From WHTB01 sp050699035 (GTDB lineage Bacteria; Actinomycetota; Actinomycetes; Propionibacteriales; Nocardioidaceae), in assembly GCA_050699035.1 (NCBI GenBank), contig JBOHDE010000044.1, positions 1-21,498 on the forward strand: a stretch of DNA of 21,498 bases, given 5' to 3'. A program made the translations under genes and the position numbers. Positions 14,317 through 21,498 of the stretch are shown one piece after another; position 1 is the first letter of the stretch; each line of letters opens with the position of its first letter. The notes under the pieces were generated by a model. It was not told the DNA's origin. It did no database searches and saw nothing but the letters and a program-made list of their open reading frames with translations.

Positions 14317-15225
14317 CTACTTCGTCGCCCGGACCTCGGAACGCGGTGTGTGCACGTACACGTCCTTGCTGACCAGATACGCGCGGTCCTCGAGCTCGAG
14401 TGCACCTGCGCGCGCCTCGGCGAGCTCGTCCGGGTCGAGGGTGCTGTGCTTCACCAGCTCCAGGACTTCCTTCGACTCGTCCTTTGACCCCCGCCAGCCG
14501 ACTTTGACCACTCCGACTCCCGGTGCGTAGAACTTGTCCTGGTAGGCATCCGGGAGGCTCGGCTCGAACTCCTCGATGACCACGACGCCCCCATAGCAAC
14601 CCGCCTCGACGCAGGCCTGCTCGTCGGTCTGGTAGACCCGGCCCCGGTCCTCCCAGTTGAGCGGCGCCGGCGCGAAGCCCTGGGCATAGTCGGGCGTCCC
14701 GGTGCGAGGTTCGGCGGGGATGGTGATGCCGGCGGTCGCCCCCCGTACACCGTGGATCCAGGCCGGCGCCGCGACGAACTCGCCGTCCTCGTACTCCTCC
14801 GGGTACTCACCCATGTGCCAGATGTGCCCGTCCTCGTCCTGCGCGAACAGGGCGAGCTCGGTCTCCACCAGCTCGCCGTCGGTGTAGTCCCGCTCCCAGA
14901 CGACCACGTTCGGGACCCCGTCGATCGTCTTGACGAGGTCGGTGACGATGACGTCCACGCCGTGCTGCAGCCGCTCGCCTTCGTCGACGGACGAGCCTCG
15001 GTAGATGAGCCGGGTGCCGGGCCGGAGCGGGTACCACCGGTGGGCGACGTCGGCCGAGTCGTCGAACCTGCTCCGGTGGTAGTCATCGGCCGCGATCGCG
15101 TCTGCACCGGGGCCGTCGGATCCGCCCGGCAGGTCGTCGGCGCCGGCTGGTGAGCGCTCGACGCACCCCGAGGTGAGGAGCAACACGAGCGCGGTGCCGG
15201 CGACCGAGGATGCGGACACAGGCAT
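14317..15225 (-). CDS. Lipoprotein of unknown function (WYPLRPGTR family)
   Basis: The 302-residue protein has a signal peptide and a slightly unusual lipobox LTSGC (Cys21). The mature region contains HRWYPLRPGTRLIYRG, then repeated beta-like segments VIVTDLVKTIDGVPNVVVWE and LALFAQDEDGHIWHMGE, and near the C-terminus KFYAPGVGVVKVGW. I recognise this pattern from many actinobacterial secreted proteins of unknown function. Cys216 and Cys221 (ACVEAGC) could form a disulfide. GGGAGGG just before the ATG at 15225 fixes the start. It lies 126 bases after the ABC-2 operon on the same strand and ends 13 bases from the convergent kinase gene, so it may be the last gene of that exporter transcript. 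Confidence 0.85.
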   Translation of the reverse strand: MPVSASSVAGTALVLLLTSGCVERSPAGADDLPGGSDGPGADAIAADDYHRSRFDDSADVAHRWYPLRPGTRLIYRGSSVDEGERLQHGVDVIVTDLVKTIDGVPNVVVWERDYTDGELVETELALFAQDEDGHIWHMGEYPEEYEDGEFVAAPAWIHGVRGATAGITIPAEPRTGTPDYAQGFAPAPLNWEDRGRVYQTDEQACVEAGCYGGVVVIEEFEPSLPDAYQDKFYAPGVGVVKVGWRGSKDESKEVLELVKHSTLDPDELAEARAGALELEDRAYLVSKDVYVHTPRSEVRATK

Positions 15226-15351
15226 GGCTGACCCTCCCTGGCACCAGCCGTTCCTCCTTCATGAGCCGGTGCTCGTGGACGAGGATGCGCGGCCGGCCGG
15301 CTCTCCGCAATGGCCCAGAAGGACCAGCCGACTAGTCCTCGCGGCCGTCCG

Positions 15352-15894
15352 CTACCTCAGCCGCTGTCGCCGGACCAGGGCCAGTCCGAGCAGCGCCAAG
15401 ACTCCGACGGGGGTTGCCATCACCAGGGGTACGACGTTGCCGGGGTTGACGACCCGTCGTCCGCCCACGCTCATCTGCAACGGACCGCTGACGGCCACCG
15501 CGTCCGACTCGGTGCCACTGACCGCCACGTACAGGATCAGCGCACCGCTGTCGATCGCGGTCACCGTCCAGCGGAGCGTGGTCGTCTCGCCCGGCGGCAG
15601 CTCGTCGAGGAACTGCGTCCGGCGAGTGGACCAGTCCTCCGGGTCGACGTAGATCTGTTCGTCGGCGCCTAGGATGTTGAGGTGCGCGATCGGGTCGGTC
15701 AGCGGCTGGTCTCCGTCATTGCGGATCGTCGACTCGAAGGTGAACTTCTCACCGGGCGACGCGGCCATCTCGGTACGGTCGAGCTCGATCGTCAGCGTGT
15801 CAGCGTCGGCCTGCGCCGCGTTGGCCGTGCCGGCCCACAGCATCGCGATCGCGGTGACGAGCAGCGCCACCCCGTACACCCGCAACCTCCTCAT
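15352..15894 (-). CDS. Secreted, C-terminally anchored beta-domain protein
   Basis: The 180-residue protein has an N-terminal signal peptide (about residues 1-27, ending AGTANA). An immunoglobulin-like or CARDB/NEW3-like beta domain follows (about 32-140: ELDRTEMAASPGEKFTFEST, IRNDGDQPLTDP, LPPGETTTLRWTV). A C-terminal TM helix (about 154-174) with a basic tail RRQRLR completes it, so the domain is displayed outside while both ends are processed or anchored. No enzyme motif is seen. Its ATG overlaps the permease stop by four bases (ATGA), placing it firmly in the ABC-2 operon, probably as an extracytoplasmic accessory subunit of that exporter. Confidence 0.82.
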   Translation of the reverse strand: MRRLRVYGVALLVTAIAMLWAGTANAAQADADTLTIELDRTEMAASPGEKFTFESTIRNDGDQPLTDPIAHLNILGADEQIYVDPEDWSTRRTQFLDELPPGETTTLRWTVTAIDSGALILYVAVSGTESDAVAVSGPLQMSVGGRRVVNPGNVVPLVMATPVGVLALLGLALVRRQRLR

Positions 15895-16676
15895 GACCGC
15901 CCCCTCGGCAGTAGCGTGAGCCGGCCCGCCACGAGCAGGGCAATGCCGGGAACGAGTACGGCGGTCAGCAGTGGGACTGCCAGCAGGTCGGCGCTCTGAC
16001 CCGCGGACTGCCCGTTGATGATCACCTTGTCGAGGTAGGGCAGACCGCCGGTGAACGGGTCGACTCGCAGCAGCAGCTCACCCGCCCAGCTCCGTACCGA
16101 CTCGGTCGGCATCTGGTTCGGGGCGTACAACGCGATGAGCACGAAGAAGCTGATCGACAGGCTCAACAGGTTGGAGCCGGAGAACATGCTGACCAGCAGG
16201 CCGACGCCGCCGAGCAGCAGCGCCAGCAACGTGCCCACGACCAAGCCGCCGGCCGCCGCCGGCCCGAAGGTGTTCACGTCCCGGCCCAGCCACCACGCGT
16301 AGGGCAAGGCCAGCAGGTAGGCGGCCACCCACAGCGAGATCGCCGCAGCTCCTTTCCCCAGGACGAGGGAGCGGCGTGACGCGGGGGTGAGGAGCAGGGT
16401 CTCGAGCGTCCCGCGCTCGCGCTCTCCGCTGATCGCATCCGCGGCTACCAGCACGACCAGCAGCCCGCCCACCACGACGGCCACCCTGAGGGTGAGACTG
16501 ACCGCTTCCCGCTGCTCCAGGAAGTGCAGGTCCTGGTTGACCGCGACGAGGTACGTCGAACCGCTCATCACGGCCGTGTACGCCACCATCAAGGCCAACG
16601 CGCGCCCCGACAGCCACAGGTCGCGAAGCTCACGTTCGGCCACCACGAACCAGGCCGGCGCCGCGTGCTCAGGCAT
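15891..16676 (-). CDS. ABC-2 type exporter permease
   Basis: The 261-residue protein has about six hydrophobic segments (about 26-46, 64-80, 111-130, 138-161, 167-185, 234-254). Between the second and third lies the ABC-2 coupling motif DAISGERERGTLETLLLTPA (about 79-98) followed by SRRSLVLGK, typical of NatB/GldF-like permeases. A soluble loop (about 188-225) precedes the last helix. It pairs with the ATPase whose stop overlaps its ATG by eight bases, and its stop overlaps the beta-domain gene. The substrate is unknown. NatAB-like systems export ions, lipids or peptides. Confidence 0.92.
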   Translation of the reverse strand: MPEHAAPAWFVVAERELRDLWLSGRALALMVAYTAVMSGSTYLVAVNQDLHFLEQREAVSLTLRVAVVVGGLLVVLVAADAISGERERGTLETLLLTPASRRSLVLGKGAAAISLWVAAYLLALPYAWWLGRDVNTFGPAAAGGLVVGTLLALLLGGVGLLVSMFSGSNLLSLSISFFVLIALYAPNQMPTESVRSWAGELLLRVDPFTGGLPYLDKVIINGQSAGQSADLLAVPLLTAVLVPGIALLVAGRLTLLPRGRS

Positions 16677-17679
16677 CGTCGGCTCCCTTCGTCACGGCGA
16701 GGAACGCATCGCTCAGCCGACCGCCCTCGAGGGAGAAACCCAGCACCGGCACCCCCGCCTCGAGCAGCCGGCCGAGCGCCGCCGCGGCGACCTGCTCGGG
16801 CAGCTCGTCGCCCGGCAACGTGAGTGTCACCTCGCCGCGGCGGGCGTTCCCACCGGTCACGGCGGTGAACTTTGCTGCGGTCAGCACCTCGACCGCACGT
16901 TCGCGCAGCTGCGGAGGCACCTGGACCATGCCGCCGCGCGGGGCGGCGACGCGACGGACGATCTCGGCCACCGTGCCCTCGGCGACCACCCTCCCGCGGT
17001 TCAGGATCACCACCCGGTCACAGGCCTCCTCGACCTCCGCCAGGACGTGCGTGCTCAGCACCACCGTTACCTGCTGCGTGTGGACGATCCGCGCGACCAG
17101 GTCGAGGATCTGCCGCTGGCCCATCGGGTCCAGGCCGAGCGTGGGCTCGTCGAGGAACACCACCTGCGGGTTGTTCACCAGCGCGCGGGCGATCCCCAGC
17201 CGCTGCCGCATGCCGCGGCTCAGGTTGGCGATCCGCGACCTTCGCCGCTCGTACAGACCGACGTCGGCGAGCAGCCGACCGGCGGCGGTGCGGGCATCTT
17301 TGCGGGACGCGCCGAACAGCCGCGCGTGGTAGGTCAGCCACTCCTCCGCGGTCTCGCCCTGCGGGTAGCCGGCGCTCTCGGGCAGGACCCCGATCCGCCG
17401 ACGGATCTCGACCGGCCTGGAGTGCGGCACGCCTGCGACGGTGAAGGTGCCGCTGTCGGGCGGCAGGACGGTCGAGAGCATCCGAATCGCCGACGTCTTC
17501 CCGGCACCGTTCGGGCCGAGGAACCCCAGCACCGTCCCGGCCTCGACCCGGAGGTTCAAGGACTCGACCGCGAGCGTCGAGCCGTAGCTCTTCCGCAGCG
17601 CCCGCGCCTCGATCGCGGGCGCGCTGGTCGCCTGCGCGGCAGCCTCGGTGGTCTCGGTTGATCTCGGTACTGCGCCCAT
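16669..17679 (-). CDS. ABC-2 type exporter ATPase (NatA/CcmA-like)
   Basis: The 336-residue ATPase has a low-complexity N-terminus (about 1-22). The nucleotide-binding domain has Walker A GPNGAGKT (55-62), signature LSRGMRQR (153-160), Walker B VVFLDEP (173-179) with TLGLDP, and switch His211. The Q-loop position reads GVLPES (Glu101), as in several NatA-like proteins. A C-terminal regulatory domain (about 245-336) is typical of the group. I chose ATG 17679 because GGGAGGGG lies just upstream. A GTG at 17697 preceded by GAGGTGGGGG is possible and would add six residues. First gene of the operon; the promoter region holds an 11-bp-period direct repeat at 17740-17755. Confidence 0.93.
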   Translation of the reverse strand: MGAVPRSTETTEAAAQATSAPAIEARALRKSYGSTLAVESLNLRVEAGTVLGFLGPNGAGKTSAIRMLSTVLPPDSGTFTVAGVPHSRPVEIRRRIGVLPESAGYPQGETAEEWLTYHARLFGASRKDARTAAGRLLADVGLYERRRSRIANLSRGMRQRLGIARALVNNPQVVFLDEPTLGLDPMGQRQILDLVARIVHTQQVTVVLSTHVLAEVEEACDRVVILNRGRVVAEGTVAEIVRRVAAPRGGMVQVPPQLRERAVEVLTAAKFTAVTGGNARRGEVTLTLPGDELPEQVAAAALGRLLEAGVPVLGFSLEGGRLSDAFLAVTKGADDA

Positions 17680-17739
17680 CGCCCCTCCCGATCGCACTGG
17701 TGAGCCCCCACCTCACACATCGAGAGTAATGAAAGAGAC

Positions 17740-17755
17740 CTGAACAGTTGCTGAA
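17740..17755 (-). promoter_or_regulatory. Candidate OmpR-family regulator site before ABC-2 operon
   Basis: On the minus strand TTCAG occurs twice with an 11-bp period (TTCAGCAACTGTTCAG), about 61-76 bases before the ATPase start. It resembles the repeats at 9005-9021 and 9038-9053 in the promoter region of the two-component operon. Confidence 0.45.
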
Positions 17756-17807
17756 ACGAGCGACAGCAGGCCGGCGCGTTCGGTACTGTCCGTGCCCGCG
17801 GCCACAA

Positions 17808-17874
17808 CTTCACCCTCCGAACCGACATTCTGAGCCCGGAATCGGGGCCGAACCTGTCGGTTCGAGGGGTGAAG
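17808..17874 (-). terminator. Long hairpin after the crotonase gene (terminator candidate)
   Basis: Arms 17808-17827 (CTTCACCCTCCGAACCGACA) and 17855-17874 (TGTCGGTTCGAGGGGTGAAG) pair at 18 of 20 positions with a two-base internal mismatch and a 27-base loop. The hairpin starts 34 bases after the last stop of the minus-strand catabolic operon, a natural terminator position. No clear U-run follows, as is common in actinobacteria. It could instead be a regulatory dyad or the remains of a small mobile element. Confidence 0.45.
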
Positions 17875-17907
17875 TCGCCGATGCACGCCGCCCGACCCCG
17901 GACCGTC

Positions 17908-18636
17908 TCAGGTTGTCTTGCGGCGTAGGGAACCGAGGACGAGCTTGTCGGCGGACAGGTCGTACGCCTGCTCCTCGGTCAGGGTCGCCGCGGACCTGAG
18001 CATCGCCCGAATCTCGGTGTGCACGCGCGGTGAGCGCTCCAGCAGTGCCGCGACCCGGCTGTCGACCGCGGAGTCCAGGTCAGTGTCGTCGACCACCTCG
18101 TTGACCAGACCGATCCGCACCGCCTCGTCGCCGCCGACCGTCTCGCCGGTCGCCGTCAACCAGAACGCCTGCCGGCGCCCGACGACCCGGGCCAGCCAGG
18201 CCAGCACGAGCGTCGGAGCGAGGTCCATGGTGACCTCGGGGAACCCGAAGCGGGCGGTGCGTACGGCGATGGCGACGTCGGTCAACGCCGCCAGGCCGAC
18301 CCCGAAGCCGGCCGCGTCACCCTGCACCTTGGCGACCGTGACCAGGGAGGTGTGGAGCAGTGCCTCGTTGAGGGCGATCAGGCGGCGGACCTCCCGGGGC
18401 AGGTCCTCAGGGGTGGCCGCGGTGCGCTCCCGGCCCAGGCAGAACGCGTCGCCGGCGGCCTCGAGGACCAGGACGTGGACTCCGTCCGGCGGTGTACGCA
18501 GGAGTGCGGCGAGTGCATCGCAGATGGCCAGCGACATCAGGTTGCCGTCCGGCCGGTCGAGGCGGGCCGTCAGCCGTGCTCCGTCACGGTCGAGCGTGAG
18601 GCCGTCCGCGACAGCCGTGCCGAGTCCTGCGGTCAT
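17908..18636 (-). CDS. Small enoyl-CoA hydratase/isomerase (crotonase) family protein
   Basis: The 242-residue protein has the crotonase fold. An early strand reads ARLTARLDRPDGNLMSLAIC. The oxyanion-hole segments are about residues 60-68 (AAGDAFCLG) and 105-121 (QGDAAGFGVGLAALTDV). A helix start FGFPEVTMDL places Glu134 where hydratases have a catalytic glutamate, and GLVNEVVDD lies near residue 176. These enzymes add water to, isomerise or cleave acyl-CoA thioesters. The exact reaction cannot be told from sequence alone. GGAGGAA before the ATG at 18636 supports the start. It follows the aldehyde dehydrogenase by 16 bases and closes an operon with an ABC transporter, pointing to catabolism of an imported compound. 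Confidence 0.88.
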   Translation of the reverse strand: MTAGLGTAVADGLTLDRDGARLTARLDRPDGNLMSLAICDALAALLRTPPDGVHVLVLEAAGDAFCLGRERTAATPEDLPREVRRLIALNEALLHTSLVTVAKVQGDAAGFGVGLAALTDVAIAVRTARFGFPEVTMDLAPTLVLAWLARVVGRRQAFWLTATGETVGGDEAVRIGLVNEVVDDTDLDSAVDSRVAALLERSPRVHTEIRAMLRSAATLTEEQAYDLSADKLVLGSLRRKTT

Positions 18637-18652
18637 ATTTCCTCCGGGGATG

Positions 18653-20170
18653 TCAGTTGAGCCGCTCGTCCGCGACGCCGCCGTACCAGTCGACGTCGTC
18701 CTCGGCGATGCGCATGGTCACGCTGCGGACATGGGTGAAGTCATGAAACGACTCCCAGCCGCCCTCGCGCCCGTGGCCGCTTCCGCGCACGCCGCCCCAG
18801 GGCGAGGAGGGGTCGAGCCGGTGGTGGTCGTTGACCCAGACGATGCCGTGGTCGAGCCGGGCGGCGACCCGGTGGGCGCGCGCCACGTCCCGGGTCCAGA
18901 TGGACGATCCGAGGCCGTACGGGGAGTCGTTGGCGATGCTGATGGCGTCTACCTCGTCCTCGAAGGCGATGACGACGACGACCGGACCGAAGATCTCCTC
19001 GCGGGCGACGCGCATGTCGTTGTGCACGTCGGCGAGCACCGTCGGCGCGACGAAGTATCCGTCCAGACCGGGTACGTCGACGGCGTGGCCGCCGGTCGCC
19101 AGCCGGGCTCCCTCGGCGACGCCGACCTGCACGTACTCGAGGATGCGCTCCTGGGCCTGCCGGGAGATCACCGGACCGAGCTGGGTGTCGGCCTTGCCGG
19201 GGTCTCCGATCCGGATCTGCTCGGCCTGCGCGACGAGTGCCGTCACGAACTCGTCGTAGATCGTGCTCTGCACCAGGATCCGGGTGCCGGCGATGCACGT
19301 CTGGCCGGCGCCGACGAAGCCGCCGAACGCGGCACCGCGGGCGGAGACGTCGACGGGGAGGTCGGCGAAGACGACGACCGGAGTCTTCCCGCCCAGCTCG
19401 ACCGTCGACTTGGCGAAGCGCCGCGCCGTGGCCACCGCGATCGAGCGACCGGGCTCGGTGCCCCCGGTGAAGACGGCCTTGTCGACCAGCTCGTGCTCGG
19501 CCAGCGCCGCTCCGGCCACCGGTCCCAGGCCCGGGACGACGTTCAGCACTCCCGGCGGGATGCCCGCGTCGAGAGCCAGATGCCCGATGACCAGCGTGGT
19601 GAGCGGGGTCTGCTCGGACGGCTTGACGACGACGCTGTTGCCGGTCGCCAGGGCGGGGGCCAGACTCTTCGAGGCGATCATCAGCGGGTGGTTGAACGAC
19701 GACAGGATCGCGACCACGCCGACCGGGAACCTCGAGACGTACGAGTGGTACGGCCCCGCCATCGGCACGACGGCGTCACGATCGGACAGCAGCAGTGCGG
19801 CGTTGTACCGGTACCACTCCGGGAGCCGGGTGATCTGCGCCTTGGTCTCGGTGATGGGCCGACCGTTGTTCAGCGTCTCCAGCCGGTACAGCTCGTCCAT
19901 GTTGTCTTCCAGCAGGTCGGCGAACCGATGCAGGACACGCGCCCGCCGGTGGATCGGCAGGTCGCGCCAGACCCCGCTGGCGAAGGCGTCCCGGGCGGCG
20001 TGGACAGCGACGTCGATGTCAGCTGCGTCCGCGTTGTGGCACCGCGCGAAGACCCGACCCGTGGCCGGGTTGGTCAGCTCCAGCAGCTCCCCGCTGCCGG
20101 GCACATCGCGTCCCCCGATGATCAGCCGGTGGGGGAGGCTGTCGTTGTCTGCGTTCGCGGCGGTGTTCAT
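18653..20170 (-). CDS. NAD(P)-dependent aldehyde dehydrogenase
   Basis: The 505-residue enzyme is a full-length ALDH. It has the oxyanion Asn in SSFNHPL (about residue 160), cofactor lysine in VVVKPSEQTP (about 183), nucleotide loop FTGGTEPG (about 235-242), general base Glu258 in VELGGKTP and nucleophile Cys292 in GAGQTCIAG. The conserved EEIFGPVVVV motif is also present. It oxidises an aldehyde to the acid; the substrate is unknown. ATG 20170 is used because GAGAG lies eight bases upstream. A GTG at 20179 in the same frame would add three residues and leave eight bases to the ATPase stop. It sits between the transporter ATPase and a crotonase, so the aldehyde probably derives from the imported compound. 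Confidence 0.94.
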   Translation of the reverse strand: MNTAANADNDSLPHRLIIGGRDVPGSGELLELTNPATGRVFARCHNADAADIDVAVHAARDAFASGVWRDLPIHRRARVLHRFADLLEDNMDELYRLETLNNGRPITETKAQITRLPEWYRYNAALLLSDRDAVVPMAGPYHSYVSRFPVGVVAILSSFNHPLMIASKSLAPALATGNSVVVKPSEQTPLTTLVIGHLALDAGIPPGVLNVVPGLGPVAGAALAEHELVDKAVFTGGTEPGRSIAVATARRFAKSTVELGGKTPVVVFADLPVDVSARGAAFGGFVGAGQTCIAGTRILVQSTIYDEFVTALVAQAEQIRIGDPGKADTQLGPVISRQAQERILEYVQVGVAEGARLATGGHAVDVPGLDGYFVAPTVLADVHNDMRVAREEIFGPVVVVIAFEDEVDAISIANDSPYGLGSSIWTRDVARAHRVAARLDHGIVWVNDHHRLDPSSPWGGVRGSGHGREGGWESFHDFTHVRSVTMRIAEDDVDWYGGVADERLN

Positions 20171-20187
20171 CCAGGTCACTCTCTGTC

Positions 20188-20961
20188 TCAGCGGAGGTGC
20201 GGTTGCGGGTGCGAGGACGGTTGGTCGGTGGCTGCCTCGAGCTCTTCGAAACGGCGGAGCACCGACGCTTCCAGGACCGCGACGTCAGGATCGGAGGCCC
20301 GTCGGGGGCGCGGCAGCGTGACTTCGATGACCTCGTGGATGCGCCCACCGGGAGCCAGCAGGAGGATACGGTCGGACAGCTCGGCGGCCTCCTTGACGTC
20401 GTGGGTCACGAAGATCACCGTCTTGCGGGTGTCGGCCCACAGCTCCTGAAGGTGCTCTCGCAGGCCCCGCGCGGTGATCGCGTCGAGATGGCTGAAGGGC
20501 TCATCCATCAGCAGCACGTCCGGCTCCACGGAGAACGCGCGGGCGATGCCGATCCGCTGCTGCTGCCCCCCGGACAGCTGGCCCGGCCACTTCTTCGCCG
20601 CGTGTGCCAGCCCGACTCGGTTCAGCGCGGTGTCGACGCGTTCTCGGGCGGCGTCGTCTCGGACCGGCTGGACGTACATCAGGTTGTCGAAGACCGAGCG
20701 CCAGGGGAGCAGCCGTGGCTCTTGGAACACGTAGCCCAGCTTGGCGGTGGCGCCCCGGCCGGTCGTGTGGACCGACCCCGAGGTGGCGCTCTCGATGCCA
20801 GAGATGATGTTCAGCAACGTGGTCTTGCCACAGCCCGAGGGTCCGACCAGGGAGACGAACGACTGCGGGGCCACCTCGAAGCTGATGCCGTCCAGGACGG
20901 TCTGCGGCCCGGTGGGCGTGGCGAAGACCTTGTGCAGACGGTCGACGGTGACGGTGGCCAT
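20188..20961 (-). CDS. SsuB/TauB-type ABC importer ATPase
   Basis: The 257-residue ATPase has Walker A GPSGCGKTT (40-48), Q-loop Gln80 in GYVFQEPRLLPW, signature LSGGQQQR (129-136), Walker B VLLMDEPF (149-156) followed by SHLD, and switch His187. The sequence FQEPRLLPW with DEPFSHLD marks the nitrate/sulfonate/taurine/pyrimidine importer subfamily. It would energise the permease encoded 42 bases upstream. GGGAG seven bases before the ATG at 20961 supports the start. The periplasmic-type binding protein expected for this class is not in the window and may lie beyond 21498. Confidence 0.95.
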   Translation of the reverse strand: MATVTVDRLHKVFATPTGPQTVLDGISFEVAPQSFVSLVGPSGCGKTTLLNIISGIESATSGSVHTTGRGATAKLGYVFQEPRLLPWRSVFDNLMYVQPVRDDAARERVDTALNRVGLAHAAKKWPGQLSGGQQQRIGIARAFSVEPDVLLMDEPFSHLDAITARGLREHLQELWADTRKTVIFVTHDVKEAAELSDRILLLAPGGRIHEVIEVTLPRPRRASDPDVAVLEASVLRRFEELEAATDQPSSHPQPHLR

Positions 20962-21003
20962 GAGGCACTCCCTGAACTCTCGATGGGGTGGCGTGGACGG
21001 CGG

Positions 21004-21498
21004 TCAGGCGTTCGATCTCGCGGCGAGCTCGGTAGCAGGGACGTCGTGATCGCGCCACCGGAAGACGTAGCGGGAGATGCGCTCGAGCAGCAGCCGGTCG
21101 GTCAGCACCATGAACAGGATGAAGAACGCGATCCAGGCCAAGAAGCCCGGCATCCGGTTCGCGTCGTACCAGTAGCGGGCCCGGTGGCCGACACCGTCCG
21201 AGGCGCCGAACCACTCGGAGAGCAGCAGCCCGTTCCAGCCCGACATCACAGCGAACCTGATCCCGGCGAACAGGTAGCCCCAGACAGCCGGCAGCATCAC
21301 GTGGCGCAGCCGTCGTACGAACGGGACGTCGAACGAACCCGACATGCGTACCAGCAGCGGGGGGATCGACTTGGCCCCGGCGGCGACGTTGACCGCGACG
21401 AAGGGGACCCCCGACAACACGATGGTGACGACCGGAGCCAGGTTGCCGAACCCGAACCACATCGTGCACAGCAGCGCCCAGATCACCGCGGGGATGGC
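21004..21498 (-). CDS. SsuC/TauC-type ABC importer permease (5' end outside window)
   Basis: The visible 164 residues run off the window end with the frame open (AIPAVIWALLCTMWFGFGNL). Hydrophobic segments include NLAPVVTIVLSGVPFVAVNV and a C-terminal helix FLAWIAFFILFMVLTDRLLL. The cytoplasmic coupling loop of binding-protein-dependent permeases is present in the form VRRLRHVMLPAVWGYLFAGI (the RH.xLPA pattern). This fits the SsuC/TauC family and the ATPase that follows. The C-terminus ends RWRDHDVPATELAARSNA. The gene is cut by the window, not broken. Substrates of this class include sulfonates, nitrate, aromatic acids and pyrimidines. Confidence 0.92.
   Translation of the reverse strand, partial: AIPAVIWALLCTMWFGFGNLAPVVTIVLSGVPFVAVNVAAGAKSIPPLLVRMSGSFDVPFVRRLRHVMLPAVWGYLFAGIRFAVMSGWNGLLLSEWFGASDGVGHRARYWYDANRMPGFLAWIAFFILFMVLTDRLLLERISRYVFRWRDHDVPATELAARSNA

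Noticed and set aside
16387..17661. Plus-strand frame of 424 codons
   Set aside because: It is antisense to the ABC-2 exporter genes. Composition is His/Arg/Gly-rich shadow coding with no recognisable domain.
17855..17874. GGTTCGA resembling a tRNA T-loop
   Set aside because: The flanking bases do not form a T-stem, and no acceptor, D or anticodon arms are present nearby. It is one arm of the long hairpin.
17918..20449. Plus-strand frame of 843 codons
   Set aside because: It is antisense to the crotonase and aldehyde dehydrogenase, both of which have intact active-site motifs on the minus strand.

Overview
The window is high-GC DNA with short intergenic gaps, GTG starts, four-base stop/start overlaps and actinobacterial family choices: an IdeR-type iron box, lipoproteins with actinobacterial signal peptides, a NatAB-like exporter and an adaptor protein carrying a peptidoglycan-binding domain. 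It is most likely chromosomal DNA of an actinomycete, perhaps a Nocardioides-like propionibacterial lineage; the genus is a guess from gene style only. No rRNA, tRNA, CRISPR array or intact insertion sequence was seen.

Layout. Positions 1-1727 hold a divergent iron pair: a truncated AMP-binding (adenylate-forming) enzyme on the minus strand and a ViuB-type siderophore-interacting reductase on the plus strand, sharing one iron box. Positions 1755-2973 hold a tiny zinc-ribbon gene divergent from a LysR regulator. Positions 2974-4350 are a scarred accessory patch: nested direct repeats around two identical 21-base elements with perfect 16-base palindromes, an NAD(P)-binding gene cut after about 76 codons, and remnants of an AbiE-type toxin-antitoxin pair fused to it tail to tail. 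Positions 4357-8007 carry an NfeD-stomatin membrane pair, a soluble HtrA-like protease and a class II Fic protein with a likely operator upstream.

Positions 8096-17679 look like one cell-envelope module: a lipoprotein divergent from a five-gene overlapping operon (adaptor, MacB/YknY-type ATPase, MacB/YknZ-type permease, OmpR-family regulator, histidine kinase), followed by a second lipoprotein and an ABC-2 exporter operon (ATPase, permease, membrane-anchored beta-domain protein) on the opposite strand. The promoter regions of both operons and of the first lipoprotein contain TCAG-type direct repeats with an 11-bp period, the spacing expected for an OmpR-family regulator, so the encoded two-component system may control all three. 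This is my best candidate for a little-described system.

Positions 17908-21498 hold a minus-strand operon for uptake and oxidation of a small substrate: an SsuC-like permease (truncated by the window end), its ATPase, an aldehyde dehydrogenase and a small crotonase-fold enzyme. A strong hairpin lies just after its last gene.
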